64,000 nucleotides of DNA from Desulfuromonas sp. (GCF_002868845.1 NZ_PKUB01000038.1:1-64000); one strand, 5' to 3'. Shown: positions 41,248 through 51,760, counted from the stretch's first letter. Numbers and translations are program-made. Notes: generated by a model not told the origin, from the letters alone.

Positions 41248-41430
41248 ATGACCTGCGACGCCCGCAAGATTTGCCCCCTCTGTGCCTGGCGCGCCAACTG
41301 CGTCAAGCGTTTTTCCATGGGCGACGACTCCACCCTGCACTGCCCGGATTTTAGCGAGGACGTCGCCCTGCGCAAGGCGAAGGGCATGCAACCCACCGAT
41401 GCGGAAGATTCCGCGGAAAACGCCGATTGA
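41248..41430 (+). CDS. Small cysteine-rich protein of unknown function
   Basis: 60 residues from ATG 41248 (GGAGGG at 41238-41243). It has four cysteines near the N-terminal half in the order C-x5-CPLCAW-x4-C, then a fifth in LHCPDF; this could bind a metal or an iron-sulfur cluster. The C-terminal half is acidic. I do not recognise the family. It has its own good promoter, and its TGA is 2 nt before the argS ATG, so it is probably in an operon with argS. Confidence 0.7.
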   Translation: MTCDARKICPLCAWRANCVKRFSMGDDSTLHCPDFSEDVALRKAKGMQPTDAEDSAENAD

Positions 41431-41432
41431 TT

Positions 41433-43118
41433 ATGAAAGATCGTTTGAGAACCGTCATTGAGCAGGCCCTTCAGACCTGCTATCGCCAACAGACCCTTCA
41501 CTCCGGAGTGATCCCCGAGTTCACCCTGGAAGTCCCCGGCAATCCGGAGCACGGTGATTTTGCCACCAACGCGGCGATGCTCCTGGCCCGCGCCGAAAAG
41601 AAGCCGCCCCGCAAGATCGCCGAGGCCCTGGTGGACGCCCTGGGGCCCGGGGACGGTTTCTGGGACCGGGTCGAAATCGCCGGTCCCGGGTTTGTCAACT
41701 TCTTCCTTTCCCGGCGCTGCTGGTACGGGGTGCTCGACGATGTATTTCGGGGCGGAAGCGAGTACGGGCGCGGTCGGTTCGGTGAGGGACGAAAGGTCCA
41801 GGTGGAATTCGTCAGCGCCAATCCCACCGGCCCCCTCCACATCGGCCACGGGCGGGGCGCGGCGGTGGGCGACTGTCTCTGCCGCCTCCTCAATGCGACC
41901 GGCTGGGATGTGACCCGCGAGTTCTACTACAACGATGCCGGCGCCCAGATCACCAACCTGGCGCTGTCGGTGCAGGCGCGCTGCCGCGGCATCGAGGCGG
42001 ACGACCCGAGCTGGCCGGCCGACGGCTACCAGGGGGACTACATCCGCGACGTCGCCAGCGCCTACCTCGCCGGCGAGGCGGTCGTGGCCGGTGATCAGCA
42101 GGTCTCCGCAGCCGCCGACCCCGACGACCTTGAAGCGATCCGCCGCTTTGCCGTTGCCTACCTGCGCCGTGAGCAGGACCAAGACCTGGCCGCCTTCGAC
42201 GTGCGCTTCGACAGGTATTTCCTCGAGTCAAGTCTTTACGCCGAGGGGCGTGTCGAAGCCGTGGTCCGGCGGCTCACCGAGCAGGGGCACACCTACGAGG
42301 CGGACGGCGCCCTGTGGCTGCGCACCACTGACTTCGGCGACGACAAGGACCGGGTCATGCGCAAGGCGAACGGCAGCTACACCTACTTCGTTCCCGACGT
42401 TGCCTATCACCTCGGTAAGTGGGAACGGGGCTTTACCCGGGTCGTGAACGAGCAGGGCTCTGACCACCACAGCACCGTGACCCGTGTGCGGGCCTGGCTG
42501 CAGGGGCTCGAAGCCGGCATCCCCAAGGGCTGGCCCGACTACGTGCTGCACCAGATGGTGACCGTGCTGCGTGGCGGCGAGGAGGTCAAGATATCCAAGC
42601 GCGCCGGCAGCTACGTCACCCTGCGCGACCTGATCGACGAGGTCGGCCGCGACGCCACCCGCTTCTTCTTCCTCATGCGTCGCACCGACGCCCAGCTGAC
42701 TTTCGACCTCGACCTGGCCAAGGAACAGAGTTCCGACAATCCCGTCTACTACGTGCAGTATGCCCACGCCCGGGTCTGCAGCGTCAATCGCAACGCCGCA
42801 GAGGCGGGAGTGGCGGTGCCCGGCCTTGGCGAGGTCGACTTCGACAAGCTGCTCCTCGACGAGGAGCTGGCTCTGGCTAGGCGCCTTGCCCGTTATCCGG
42901 AGACGGTTGAGGGCGCCGCCCGCAGCCTTGAGCCGCACCGCGTTGTCTTCTACCTGCAGGAGTTGGCTGCCCAGTTCCACAGCTACTACAACCTCCACCG
43001 GGTCCTCGGGGAGGACCTCGAGACGAGCCGGGCTCGGCTCTACCTGGTGAATACCATTCGCACCGTCCTTGCAAACGCCTTGACCCTGCTGGGGGTGTCC
43101 GCCCCCGAGCAGATGTAG
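41433..43118 (+). CDS. argS: Arginyl-tRNA synthetase
   Basis: 561 residues, usual length. It charges tRNA-Arg. The HIGH motif ([12 protein letters not shown]) and a KMSKS-like motif ([12 protein letters not shown]) are present, with the Arg-specific N-terminal Add-1 domain and a C-terminal DALR domain ([17 protein letters not shown]). ATG 41433 is preferred; the TTG at 41427 overlaps the preceding stop and adds only two residues. Stop TAG. Confidence 0.97.
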   Translation: MKDRLRTVIEQALQTCYRQQTLHSGVIPEFTLEVPGNPEHGDFATNAAMLLARAEKKPPRKIAEALVDALGPGDGFWDRVEIAGPGFVNFFLSRRCWYGVLDDVFRGGSEYGRGRFGEGRKVQVEFVSANPTGPLHIGHGRGAAVGDCLCRLLNATGWDVTREFYYNDAGAQITNLALSVQARCRGIEADDPSWPADGYQGDYIRDVASAYLAGEAVVAGDQQVSAAADPDDLEAIRRFAVAYLRREQDQDLAAFDVRFDRYFLESSLYAEGRVEAVVRRLTEQGHTYEADGALWLRTTDFGDDKDRVMRKANGSYTYFVPDVAYHLGKWERGFTRVVNEQGSDHHSTVTRVRAWLQGLEAGIPKGWPDYVLHQMVTVLRGGEEVKISKRAGSYVTLRDLIDEVGRDATRFFFLMRRTDAQLTFDLDLAKEQSSDNPVYYVQYAHARVCSVNRNAAEAGVAVPGLGEVDFDKLLLDEELALARRLARYPETVEGAARSLEPHRVVFYLQELAAQFHSYYNLHRVLGEDLETSRARLYLVNTIRTVLANALTLLGVSAPEQM

Positions 43119-43133
43119 CTGGGGAGTATCGCC

Positions 43134-43802
43134 ATGGTAAAACGGGTCGTCACGCGCAGCGAGCGACGCATGGAGAGGAAGAGCGCACTGGTCCTGCTGG
43201 GGCTGATCCTCGCCGTTTCCCTTGTGAGTTTCGGCCTCGGGGTTCTGGTGGGTCAAAGCGGCCATCCCGAAGTTCCCGCCCCTCCGCCTGCCGCCGAGCG
43301 GGAACGCGTACCGGTGGAGAAAAAGGCGCCGCAGGCCGTGGCCCCCGCGGAGAAGCCTGCGCCGGCCAAGCCTGCCAACGCAGGGCTGACCTTTTTCGAC
43401 ACCCTGCCTCAGGGGCAGCAGCCTCCTCTGGGCAGCGGAATCAACCTCCCCCCCCAGGGAAGCGGCGTCAAGAAGCCCACAGCCGCGGAGTCATCCCGGA
43501 CCGAATCGCCGGCTGTTCCTAAGGTGGTCTCCACCAGGGCCGTCGAGGATGCCGGGACGGCCCCCGATGGAGACTACGTCGTGCAGGTTGCCTCCTTCCG
43601 CAAAGCCGAGGAGGCCCACAAGCTCAGCCAACGTCTTCTCGGTGGCGGTTATGCGGCCTATACCCAGGAGGCCGACCTCGGCGAAAAGGGAACCTGGCAT
43701 CGGGTTCTGGTCGGCCCCTTCGCCAAGACCGACGATGCGGTTCGGACCGTTGAACGACTTCAGAAGCAGGACAAGCTCTCCGGTATCGTCAAAAAGCGCT
43801 GA
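43134..43802 (+). CDS. SPOR-domain membrane protein
   Basis: 222 residues. An N-terminal transmembrane segment (about residues 20-38) is followed by a Pro/Ala-rich periplasmic linker and a C-terminal SPOR domain (DGDYVVQVASFRKAEEAHKLSQRL ... HRVLVGPFAKTDDAVRTVERL, shown here in parts). SPOR domains bind denuded peptidoglycan at the division site. It follows argS by 15 nt. Function likely in cell division or envelope maintenance. Confidence 0.88.
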   Translation: MVKRVVTRSERRMERKSALVLLGLILAVSLVSFGLGVLVGQSGHPEVPAPPPAAERERVPVEKKAPQAVAPAEKPAPAKPANAGLTFFDTLPQGQQPPLGSGINLPPQGSGVKKPTAAESSRTESPAVPKVVSTRAVEDAGTAPDGDYVVQVASFRKAEEAHKLSQRLLGGGYAAYTQEADLGEKGTWHRVLVGPFAKTDDAVRTVERLQKQDKLSGIVKKR

Positions 43803-43907
43803 GGACATCAGGGCGCCGGCAGCCGCGGTTGAGTTTGCCGTTCGCCCGGGCGGCGATTCGCCTTTTCGATCCCATCGGCAGGCTCCGGAAGAAGGCGAAA
43901 AAATGTC

Positions 43908-43936
43908 TTGACTTTGCCCGGCCATCTGGGTAAATT
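43908..43936 (+). promoter_or_regulatory. Promoter of the tRNA genes
   Basis: TTGACT (43908-43913), 17 nt spacer, TAAATT (43931-43936). The first tRNA base is 14 nt after the -10, a short leader typical for tRNA genes. Confidence 0.7.
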
Positions 43937-43949
43937 TCCAAGTCCCTGA

Positions 43950-44026
<77 letters not shown>

Positions 44027-44071
44027 AGGTGTCACGATCTCCCCCGGGGGAGGTCTGCTTCATACATCCAC

Positions 44072-44148
44072 GGCGGTGTAGCTCAGTTGGTTAGAGCATG
44101 CGGCTCATATCCGCAGTGTCCGGAGTTCGAATCTCTGCACCGCCACCA
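44072..44148 (+). tRNA. tRNA with CAT anticodon, probably elongator tRNA-Met
   Basis: 77 nt with CCA encoded. The acceptor stem GGCGGTG/CACCGCC is fully paired, and the anticodon loop is CTCATAT. A CAT anticodon fits elongator Met or, after lysidine modification, Ile2. Bases 4 and 5 are G and G, not the C4/C5 that E. coli TilS looks for, which favours Met. The tilS gene lies just downstream. A 14-nt perfect palindrome (44039-44052) separates it from tRNA-fMet. Confidence 0.85.
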
Positions 44149-44153
44149 TTTCG

Positions 44154-44195
44154 ACGCAAAACCCTCTCCGGTTTCCGGAGGGGGTTTTGCGTTTG
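44154..44195 (+). terminator. Terminator after the tRNA genes
   Basis: An 18-bp stem (44154-44171 with 44175-44192, one G-T wobble) with a TTT loop. The right arm includes GGGTTTTGCG and is followed by TTTG. It lies 6 nt after the tRNA and 30 nt before tilS. Confidence 0.8.
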
Positions 44196-44225
44196 TGCCC
44201 CGCGCCTCCCATCCCTGAAAGCGCC

Positions 44226-45605
44226 ATGATCGAGACGGTTCGTGGGAAACTGCTGGAAGAAGGCCTGGTCTCCGCCGGAGACCGGGTCCTTGTTGCGGTT
44301 TCCGGCGGAGCCGATTCGGTGGCCCTGCTGCACTTGCTTCATTCCCTTGGCCATCAACTCGACCTTGTCCTGTCCGTCGCTCACCTCGATCACGGAATTC
44401 GCCCAGAAAGCGTTGACGACGCCGATTTCGTGCGCCGTCTCTGTCGTGACCTGGACGTTTCCCTGACTGTCGAGAGGGTGGATCTCCCCAGCCTCGCACG
44501 GGAGCGGCGTCAGGGGCTGGAGGAGGCTGCCCGGGATGTGCGCCGCAGCTTTCTGCTGGAAGTGGCGGGACGGGAGGGGAGCGCTGCGATCGCTCTCGGG
44601 CACCACCGGGGGGATCAGGCCGAAACCTTTCTTCACCGCCTGGTGAGAGGGAGTGGAACCACCGGTCTGGCGGCCATGCAGCCGAAGAGCGGCCCCTTCA
44701 TTCGCCCCCTGTTGGAAGTGTCGAAGGCCCAGATTCTAGACTATCTCGCCCGGCACGGCCTCGGCCACGTCGAAGACGGCAGCAATGCTGATCTTGCCTT
44801 GACCCGCAATCGAATCCGCCATGAACTTCTGCCCCTTTTGAGGCAGTTCAATCCCCGGATCGAAGAGCACTTTGCCCGGCTCAGCAAGCGCTTGGCCGGG
44901 GAGGAGGATTTCTGGCGCGGCGAGGAACTGCGGGCCCTGGAGCGGGTCGGCCGCGTCGAGGCCGGCGAACTCTGGCTGGAGCGGGAGGGTCTTCTGGCCC
45001 TTCACCCCGCACTGCGCAGTCGGGTGCTGCGCCGTGCCCTGGCGCAGGTGCGCGGGAGTTCCATGGGGATCTGCGCCGCGCACATCGAAGCCCTGGATGA
45101 GGTCCTGTCCGGCCGGCGCCCCCAGGCCGAATGCCACCTGCCGGGGGCTTGGGCAGCTCGCCGCTACGACCGGCTGTGGTTGCGACGGAGTCCTCCCGGG
45201 CCAGCACCGGTCGTTTCACTGTCCATTCCCGGCCCGGGGCGCTATCGCCTGCCGGATGGCAATGAACTGGCCGTCAGTCTGGAGGACGGTGCTTGGGGCG
45301 AAGGCCGTGATGCCGTTGAATTCGCCGCCGCGAAGGTTTCCTTCCCCCTTCTGGTTCGGACCGTTCGCCCCGGCGACCGGTTCCGTCCCTCGGGGATGGA
45401 GGGCAGGAAAAAGCTCAAGGATTTCTTTGTCGATGAGAAGGTCGATACCGAGGCGCGCGGCCGGATTCTCCTGGTAGAGGCATTCGGAGAAATCTTGTGG
45501 GTCGCGGGGGTGAGGCGATGCGAGGGAGCCCGCCCCGAGGACGCTTCAGGCACTGTGTTGAGGATGGTCTTGAACCGTCAGGGAGTTTCGACAATTCGGT
45601 TGTGA
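44226..45605 (+). CDS. tilS: tRNA(Ile)-lysidine synthetase
   Basis: 459 residues from ATG 44226. It converts the anticodon C34 of tRNA-Ile2 to lysidine so that it reads AUA. The PP-loop (SGGADSVALLH) is at about residues 25-35, followed by HLDHGIRPES and GHHRGDQAETFLHRLVRGS. A C-terminal substrate-binding domain (TVRPGDRFRPSGMEGRKKLK) is present. An in-frame GTG at 44187 lies within the terminator and is less likely. Gene order tilS-ftsH is common. Confidence 0.95.
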   Translation: MIETVRGKLLEEGLVSAGDRVLVAVSGGADSVALLHLLHSLGHQLDLVLSVAHLDHGIRPESVDDADFVRRLCRDLDVSLTVERVDLPSLARERRQGLEEAARDVRRSFLLEVAGREGSAAIALGHHRGDQAETFLHRLVRGSGTTGLAAMQPKSGPFIRPLLEVSKAQILDYLARHGLGHVEDGSNADLALTRNRIRHELLPLLRQFNPRIEEHFARLSKRLAGEEDFWRGEELRALERVGRVEAGELWLEREGLLALHPALRSRVLRRALAQVRGSSMGICAAHIEALDEVLSGRRPQAECHLPGAWAARRYDRLWLRRSPPGPAPVVSLSIPGPGRYRLPDGNELAVSLEDGAWGEGRDAVEFAAAKVSFPLLVRTVRPGDRFRPSGMEGRKKLKDFFVDEKVDTEARGRILLVEAFGEILWVAGVRRCEGARPEDASGTVLRMVLNRQGVSTIRL

Positions 45606-45628
45606 AATCACGGGGTTTGTGATAGATT
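45600..45628 (+). promoter_or_regulatory. Candidate promoter of ftsH
   Basis: TTGTGA (45600-45605), 17 nt, TAGATT (45623-45628), overlapping the tilS stop. About 70 nt upstream of the ftsH GTG. Both boxes match only 4 of 6, so this is weak. Confidence 0.3.
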
Positions 45629-45706
45629 TCGTTCTGGTCAACGTGCCGTCGCAGTTTTTAATGGGGGCTGGCGCGACCGCAAAAACTACCGGCTTTAGGG
45701 GGAAAT

Positions 45707-47581
45707 GTGAATCAGTTCTATAAAAATCTCGCGCTGTGGCTGGTCATCTCACTGGTGATGATCCTGCTTTTCAACATGATGACCCAGAAGGACCGCGATC
45801 AGGTGCCCATCACCTACACGGCTTTCCTGGAAGCCGTGGATGAGGGGAAGGTCCGCGAGGTTACGGTCCAGGGCTCTACCGTCGAGGGGAAGTATCAGGA
45901 CGATGAGTCGTTCAAAACCTACACGCCCGAAGACCCCAGCTTGATCGTCGAGCTTCGCGAGAAGGGGGTTGTCATTCAGGCCAAACCCCAGGAGGACCGG
46001 AGCTTCTGGTTTACCCTGATGGTCTCATGGGGGCCGATCCTTCTTTTGATCGGGGTCTGGATCTTCTTCATGCGGCAGATGCAGTCCGGCGGCGGAAAGG
46101 CGATGAGTTTCGGCAAGAGCAAGGCCAAGCTCCTCTCCGAAACCCAGGGGCAAGTCACTTTCAAGGATGTAGCCGGTATTGACGAGGCCAAGGACGAGTT
46201 GGAAGAGATCGTCTCTTACCTCAAGGATCCAAAGAAGTTTACCCGCCTCGGCGGGCGCATTCCCAAGGGGGTGTTGTTGGTCGGTTCGCCCGGAACCGGC
46301 AAGACCCTTCTGGCCCGGGCCATCGCAGGGGAGGCGGGGGTGCCCTTCTTCTCCATCTCGGGCTCCGATTTCGTGGAGATGTTCGTCGGGGTCGGCGCGA
46401 GCCGGGTCCGGGATCTCTTCGTCCAGGGCAAGAAAAACGCTCCCTGCATCATCTTCATTGACGAGATCGACGCTGTCGGCCGCCACCGCGGCGCCGGTCT
46501 GGGCGGCGGCCATGACGAGCGGGAGCAGACCCTCAATCAGTTGTTGGTCGAGATGGACGGCTTCGAGTCGAACGAGGGGGTGATCCTTATCGCCGCCACC
46601 AACCGTCCCGATGTCCTCGACCCGGCTCTGCTGCGCCCCGGGCGATTCGATCGGCAGGTGGTGGTGCCCCGTCCCGATATCAAGGGGCGGTCCAAGATCC
46701 TTCAGGTTCACGCGCGCAAGGTGCCCCTCGATCCGAGCGTCGATCTTGAGGTGGTTGCCAAGGGGACTCCCGGCTTCTCCGGCGCGGATCTTGCCAACTT
46801 GGTGAACGAGGCGGCCCTGCTTGCGGCGCGGCGGAGCAAGACCCAGGTGGAGAACGAGGATCTGGATGCGGCCAAGGACAAGGTGATGATGGGTGCCGAG
46901 CGACGCTCCATGGTCATCACCGAGGAAGAGAAGAAAGTCACCGCCTACCACGAGGCCGGCCATGCCCTGGTGGCGATGTTCATCCCCGGGGCCGACCCGG
47001 TTCACAAGGTGTCCATCATCCCTCGCGGCAGGGCCATGGGGGTAACCATGTACCTGCCCGAGGAGGAGAAGTACAACGAGACCAAGGAGGGGCTGCACAC
47101 CAAGATCTGTACCCTGCTCGGCGGGCGGGTGGCCGAAGAACTGAGCTTCTCGACCATTACCAGCGGCGCGAGCAACGATCTGGAGCGGGCGACGGCTATC
47201 GCCCGCAAGATGGTCTGCGAGTGGGGGATGAGCGACAAAATCGGCCCGGTGACCTTCGGCGAGAAAGAAGGGGAGGTCTTCCTGGGGCGCGACATGGGAC
47301 ACGTCAAAAACTACAGCGAGGCGACGGCCATCGAGATCGATGGCGAGATTCGCGACATCGTGAAGGCCAACTACGACCGCACCCGCGACATCCTCACTGC
47401 CCACAAGGACAGCCTGGTCGAGGTGTCCGAGGCCCTGCTGGAGCGGGAAAACCTGGACGGTGCGGAGATCCGCCGGATGGTCTTCGGCGAAGCGTCTGCA
47501 GCATCGGGAGACGGCGGCGGCGAAACCGTGGCGCCCGGTGCCGGTCCCTGCGTCGAAGAATCCGTTTCCCCGACGGAATAG
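45707..47581 (+). CDS. ftsH: ATP-dependent zinc metalloprotease FtsH
   Basis: 624 residues from GTG 45707 (AGGGGGAA upstream). Two transmembrane segments (about 8-25 and 103-122) flank a periplasmic domain. The AAA+ domain has Walker A GSPGTGKT (193-200), Walker B IIFIDEID and the pore motif FVG; the zinc site HEAGH is at about 415-419. It degrades membrane and regulatory proteins. Stop TAG immediately followed by folP. Confidence 0.98.
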   Translation: MNQFYKNLALWLVISLVMILLFNMMTQKDRDQVPITYTAFLEAVDEGKVREVTVQGSTVEGKYQDDESFKTYTPEDPSLIVELREKGVVIQAKPQEDRSFWFTLMVSWGPILLLIGVWIFFMRQMQSGGGKAMSFGKSKAKLLSETQGQVTFKDVAGIDEAKDELEEIVSYLKDPKKFTRLGGRIPKGVLLVGSPGTGKTLLARAIAGEAGVPFFSISGSDFVEMFVGVGASRVRDLFVQGKKNAPCIIFIDEIDAVGRHRGAGLGGGHDEREQTLNQLLVEMDGFESNEGVILIAATNRPDVLDPALLRPGRFDRQVVVPRPDIKGRSKILQVHARKVPLDPSVDLEVVAKGTPGFSGADLANLVNEAALLAARRSKTQVENEDLDAAKDKVMMGAERRSMVITEEEKKVTAYHEAGHALVAMFIPGADPVHKVSIIPRGRAMGVTMYLPEEEKYNETKEGLHTKICTLLGGRVAEELSFSTITSGASNDLERATAIARKMVCEWGMSDKIGPVTFGEKEGEVFLGRDMGHVKNYSEATAIEIDGEIRDIVKANYDRTRDILTAHKDSLVEVSEALLERENLDGAEIRRMVFGEASAASGDGGGETVAPGAGPCVEESVSPTE

Positions 47582-48799
47582 ATGGCCTTCACGCCGCGCC
47601 TTCTCTGTATCGAGGACGAGCGCCAGGGACACCGGGAAATCCTTCGGATCGGAGCCGACCCCTCCGGAGCCGAGCGCATGGCCGCCAAGATGGTGCGGAC
47701 CCTGATCAAGATCCAGGGGGTTTCCTGTCGGGCGGCCAATATCCTCAAACAGGAGATGCTTGCAATCGGCGGGGATGCGGCCGTGGCAAGGGGCAGTGTG
47801 TCCTGCGCCATTCCCGAGACCGACGTTATTCTCATCGGGTCCCTCAAGACGCTCCGCCAGTTGTGCCGGCGCCTGCCCAGTCAACCTTTCGGTCTGGCGG
47901 AACTCGCTGCTGACATCGGTCGGTTGCTGCAGCGCCTGGATCATCCCCCGCTGCATCTCGAGGGGCGATCATGCCGGTTGAGCCTGCAGAGGCCGCTGGT
48001 CATGGGGATCTTGAACGTCACCCCCGACTCCTTCTCCGACGGCGGATGCTTCGCCTCCCCGGAGCGGGCCCTGCAAAGGGCCCGTCAGATGGTGGAGGAA
48101 GGGGCCGATATCATTGACGTCGGCGGGGAGAGCACCCGTCCCGGGGCGCCGCCCGTGGCTCTCGATGAGGAGCTGGACCGGGTGGTCCCGATCGTGAAGG
48201 CCCTGCGCCGGGATCTCGATGTTCCCGTCTCCGTCGATACCACCAAAGCCGTCGTGGCCCGGGAGGCTGTTGCCGCAGGTGCCGAATTCGTCAACGATGT
48301 CAGCGGTCTTCGCTTTGATCCCGAGATGGCGGAGACGGTTGCGCGAGGCGGTGCTGGGCTGTTCCTGATGCATACCCGGGGGCGTCCCGAGCAGATGCAA
48401 AGTGACACGCGCTACGGCGACCTGCTCGGGGAGATATGCGACTACCTGGAGCATAGTCTGAAGCTGGCCCGGGAGGCGGGGGTGTCGGAGAGCAAGATCG
48501 CCCTCGACCCCGGCATCGGTTTCGGCAAGGACCTCGAGGGAAACCTGGAAATCCTACGCCGCCTCGGCGAGTTGCGGGCTCTGGGACGACCGATTCTGCT
48601 GGGAACGTCGCGCAAGAGTTTTGTCGGCACGGTGCTCGGCCGCAAGGAGCCCGGGGATCGCCTCTCCGGGACGCTGGCCACCGTCGCTCTCGGCGTGGCC
48701 CAAGGCGCCCGGATTTTCCGGGTCCATGACGTGGGGCCGGCCCGGGAGGCGGCGCTGATGGCCTCGGCGGTCTGCTGGCAGGAACAGGCCGGGGAGTGA
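47582..48799 (+). CDS. folP: Dihydropteroate synthase with N-terminal extension
   Basis: 405 residues. The C-terminal part (about 135-400) is a normal DHPS TIM barrel (GILNVTPDSFSDGG, DIIDVGGESTRPGA, LDPGIGFGKDLEGNLE, GTSRKSFVG), joining pterin diphosphate with p-aminobenzoate. The first ~130 residues are an extension absent from E. coli FolP; similar long forms occur in Geobacter-like bacteria. It starts right after the ftsH stop. Confidence 0.95.
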   Translation: MAFTPRLLCIEDERQGHREILRIGADPSGAERMAAKMVRTLIKIQGVSCRAANILKQEMLAIGGDAAVARGSVSCAIPETDVILIGSLKTLRQLCRRLPSQPFGLAELAADIGRLLQRLDHPPLHLEGRSCRLSLQRPLVMGILNVTPDSFSDGGCFASPERALQRARQMVEEGADIIDVGGESTRPGAPPVALDEELDRVVPIVKALRRDLDVPVSVDTTKAVVAREAVAAGAEFVNDVSGLRFDPEMAETVARGGAGLFLMHTRGRPEQMQSDTRYGDLLGEICDYLEHSLKLAREAGVSESKIALDPGIGFGKDLEGNLEILRRLGELRALGRPILLGTSRKSFVGTVLGRKEPGDRLSGTLATVALGVAQGARIFRVHDVGPAREAALMASAVCWQEQAGE

Positions 48800-48915
48800 C
48801 GCAGGATTCGAACCGGCTGGGTGGTTCGAGGCAGCTGCCGGATGAGCAGGATGCGGAGAGATTGCCCGGACCGAATCGGCCGGGCGGGGTTGATTCTGAC
48901 TGAGGCCTGGGTGCG

Positions 48916-49704
48916 ATGAGCGGACTGCTCGACTTTCTCAAAGACTTCCGGTGGCTGCTCGACCTGCTCGACATCGCCTTGGTCGCCTACATCATCTATC
49001 GCATCATCCTGCTCATCAAGTGGACCCGCGCCGTCCAGATGCTCCTCGGCCTGGCGGTTATCCTGATCGTCTACGTGATCTCCCAGGCGACGGGGCTCTA
49101 CACCCTGCGCTGGCTGCTGGACAACTTCCTCTCCTCCATCATTCTGGTCATCATCGTCATCTTCCAGAGTGATATCCGCCGCGCCCTCATGCACGTGGGG
49201 CGCAATCCCTTTTTTGCCGATCTCTCCTATCGCGAGGAGACCGAGGTCATGGAGGAGCTGGTCAGGGCCAGCGTCAACATGGCCAACAAGCGCATCGGCG
49301 CCCTGATCGTCATCGAGCGCGAGACCGGCCTCAAGGATTTTCTCGAGGTCGGGGTGGAGATCGACGCCAAAGTCTCCAGCGACCTGATCGCTTCCATTTT
49401 TCTGCCGTACTCACCCATTCACGACGGAGCCCTGGTCATCCAGCAGGGCCGCCTCAAGCGGGCCGGCTGTTTTCTGCCCCTGACCCAGAATCCCAATGTC
49501 AGCAAGGCCCTCGGCACCCGGCACCGGGCTGCCATCGGCCTGACCGAACTGGTCGATGCGGTGGCCATCGTCGTGTCGGAGGAGACGGGCAAGATCTCGG
49601 TGGTGGTCGGGGGACGCATCACCCGGGATCTCGACTCCACAACCCTGAAGCGGGTTTTGAAGCGGCTGCTCGAGCCCCGCCCCGCCAAGAAGAAGAGTAC
49701 CTGA
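48916..49704 (+). CDS. cdaA: Diadenylate cyclase CdaA (c-di-AMP synthase)
   Basis: 262 residues. Three N-terminal transmembrane segments (about 17-37, 40-57, 72-83) precede a DAC domain with DGA (170-172) and RHR (202-204) catalytic motifs. It makes the second messenger cyclic di-AMP from two ATP. The operon order cdaA-cdaR-glmM is the same as in Firmicutes, where these proteins act together. The 116-nt gap upstream has a small hairpin (TCGAACC / GGTTCGA, 48808-48829) but no clear promoter. Confidence 0.95.
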   Translation: MSGLLDFLKDFRWLLDLLDIALVAYIIYRIILLIKWTRAVQMLLGLAVILIVYVISQATGLYTLRWLLDNFLSSIILVIIVIFQSDIRRALMHVGRNPFFADLSYREETEVMEELVRASVNMANKRIGALIVIERETGLKDFLEVGVEIDAKVSSDLIASIFLPYSPIHDGALVIQQGRLKRAGCFLPLTQNPNVSKALGTRHRAAIGLTELVDAVAIVVSEETGKISVVVGGRITRDLDSTTLKRVLKRLLEPRPAKKKST

Positions 49705-49706
49705 CC

Positions 49707-50390
49707 ATGCTCAAGCTACTGACCGAAAACTGGCTGCTGAAACTGCTGTCCCTCGTCTTCGCCCTGGTGATGTGGTTTTTCGTCATGGGGGAGCAGAACC
49801 TTGAGGTCGGTTATGCAGTGCAGCTCGAACTGCAGAACGTTCCTTCGGGGATGATGGTCTCCAACGAGGTGCCCCGCCTGGTCGATGTGCGCATCAGCGG
49901 TCCACGCACAATACTGGCAAATCTGAGCCCGGCCGATATCGGGATCTCCGTTGACCTGAAGGATCTGCAACCGGGCCTGACCTCCTTCAAGCGCTTGGAG
50001 GAGCGTCTCAATATTCCCCGCGCTCTGAAGGTCACCCGGCTCTCGCCCTCCTTCGTTGATGTGAAGCTGGAGCGGGTCAAGGAAAAGTCGGTTCCGATCC
50101 GGGTTGTTCTGGCGGGGGCCCCCGCCGAGGGCTTTCAGGTCATCTCGGTGCGGACCGAGCCGAAATCGGCAACGGTGCTGGGTGCCGAGAGTGAGCTGAA
50201 GGATGTGGCCGAGGTGGTTACCGAAGTTGTGGATCTGGCACAAGTCAGGGAGAGTTTCACCCTCATGGTCCCCTTCAACTACGAAGGGCGCTATACCTCC
50301 CTAAAGGAACAAAAGACGGCGGAGGTTCAGGTGACTATTGAGTCGGTCGAACCAGTCGATCCGGGAGAACAAGGAGGGAAAATCGAGTGA
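49707..50390 (+). CDS. cdaR: YbbR-domain protein, CdaA regulator
   Basis: 227 residues. One N-terminal transmembrane segment (about 10-28) and two YbbR-type beta repeats (about 36-115 and 125-215; [17 protein letters not shown] and [18 protein letters not shown]). In Firmicutes CdaR binds CdaA and changes its activity. It begins 2 nt after cdaA, and its TGA overlaps the glmM start. Confidence 0.9.
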   Translation: MLKLLTENWLLKLLSLVFALVMWFFVMGEQNLEVGYAVQLELQNVPSGMMVSNEVPRLVDVRISGPRTILANLSPADIGISVDLKDLQPGLTSFKRLEERLNIPRALKVTRLSPSFVDVKLERVKEKSVPIRVVLAGAPAEGFQVISVRTEPKSATVLGAESELKDVAEVVTEVVDLAQVRESFTLMVPFNYEGRYTSLKEQKTAEVQVTIESVEPVDPGEQGGKIE

Positions 50391-51760
50391 TGAAAAAGAA
50401 GCTTTTTGGCACCGACGGGGTCAGGGGCGTGGCCAACATCCACCCCATGACCACCGAGATGGCCATGCAGTTGGGGCGTGCCGCGGGCTACGTGTTCAAG
50501 AAGGAAAATAAGCGGCACCGGGTGGTCATTGGCAAGGACACCCGGCTTTCGGGATACATGATCGAGAATGCCCTGGCCGCCGGCATCTGCTCCATGGGGG
50601 TCGATGTCCTCCAGGTCGGCCCACTGCCGACGCCGGGGATCGCCTTCATCACCTCCTCCATGCGCGCCGACGCCGGGGTGGTGATCTCCGCTTCCCACAA
50701 TCCCTACCAGGACAACGGGATCAAGTTCTTCTCCCGGGACGGGTTCAAGCTTCCCGATGAAACCGAGCTGGAGATCGAGGAACTGATCTTCTCCCACAAG
50801 ATCGATTCGTTGCGTCCTACGGCTGCGGAGGTGGGCAAGGCTTTTCGCATCGACGACGCCCAGGGGCGCTATGTCGTCTTTCTCAAACATGCATTTCCCC
50901 GAGACCTCGACCTGACAGGGTTGCGCATCGTTCTGGATTGCGCCAACGGGGCGGCCTACAAGGTGGCGCCGGCGGTTCTCGAGGAACTCGGTGCCGAGGT
51001 CATCCGCTTCGGGATTTCCCCCAACGGCACCAACATCAATTCCGGCTGCGGTTCCCTTTATCCCAATGTGATCGCCGAGGCGGTCCAGGAGTACCGGGCG
51101 GACCTGGGCATGGCCCTCGACGGGGATGCGGACCGGGTGATTTTCGTCGACGAGTTCGGCAGTGAAGTCGACGGCGACCACATCATGGCTATCTGTGCAA
51201 CGCGCATGCTGGCCGAGAAGCGACTGCACAAAAACACTCTCGTGGCCACGGTGATGAGTAACATGGGCCTTGATATCGCTCTTCGCAAGGCAGGGGGCAA
51301 GGTTGTCAAAACGGCGGTCGGCGACCGCTACGTGGTGGAAGAGATGCGCCGCCACGGCTATAATCTCGGTGGAGAGCAGTCGGGGCACATGATTTTCCTC
51401 GACCACAATACCACCGGCGACGGGATGATCTCCGCCCTGCAACTTCTTGCCATCATGCAGCAGACCGGAAAACCCCTCTCTGAATTGGCCAGGGTGATGG
51501 TCGCTCTGCCCCAGGTGCTGGTCAACGTGCGGGTGGCCGAACGCCGTGATCTCAAGGAAGTTCCCGAGGTGCAAAAGGTTATTGAGGCTGCTGAAAAGAA
51601 GCTCGGTTCCGAAGGCCGGGTTCTGGTGCGCTACTCGGGGACTGAACCGCTGTTGAGGGTCATGCTGGAGGGCCAGGACAAGTACCAGGTCACCGAGTTG
51701 GCTCACGAGATCGGGTTGGCCATCGAAAAGCACATGGGCGGCAAGAGGGAGGGTAAGTAG
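50390..51760 (+). CDS. glmM: Phosphoglucosamine mutase
   Basis: 456 residues from ATG 50390 (TGATG overlap with cdaR); GTG 50387 is also possible and sits at slightly better spacing from GGAGGG. It turns glucosamine-6-phosphate into glucosamine-1-phosphate for peptidoglycan and LPS. The active-site Ser102 is in [13 protein letters not shown], the metal loop is DGDADR, and the substrate motif is GGEQSGH. In other bacteria GlmM binds and restrains CdaA. Stop TAG. Confidence 0.96.
   Translation: MKKKLFGTDGVRGVANIHPMTTEMAMQLGRAAGYVFKKENKRHRVVIGKDTRLSGYMIENALAAGICSMGVDVLQVGPLPTPGIAFITSSMRADAGVVISASHNPYQDNGIKFFSRDGFKLPDETELEIEELIFSHKIDSLRPTAAEVGKAFRIDDAQGRYVVFLKHAFPRDLDLTGLRIVLDCANGAAYKVAPAVLEELGAEVIRFGISPNGTNINSGCGSLYPNVIAEAVQEYRADLGMALDGDADRVIFVDEFGSEVDGDHIMAICATRMLAEKRLHKNTLVATVMSNMGLDIALRKAGGKVVKTAVGDRYVVEEMRRHGYNLGGEQSGHMIFLDHNTTGDGMISALQLLAIMQQTGKPLSELARVMVALPQVLVNVRVAERRDLKEVPEVQKVIEAAEKKLGSEGRVLVRYSGTEPLLRVMLEGQDKYQVTELAHEIGLAIEKHMGGKREGK

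Noticed and set aside
44039-44052. Perfect palindrome CTCCCCCGGGGGAG between the tRNA genes as a regulator binding site
   Set aside because: It lies inside the tRNA precursor spacer, has no flanking symmetry, and similar CCCGGG-rich words occur in other non-coding parts of the window.
46025-47956. Minus-strand open frame of 643 codons opposite ftsH/folP
   Set aside because: Antisense to two well-conserved genes, with no family resemblance; explained by codon bias.
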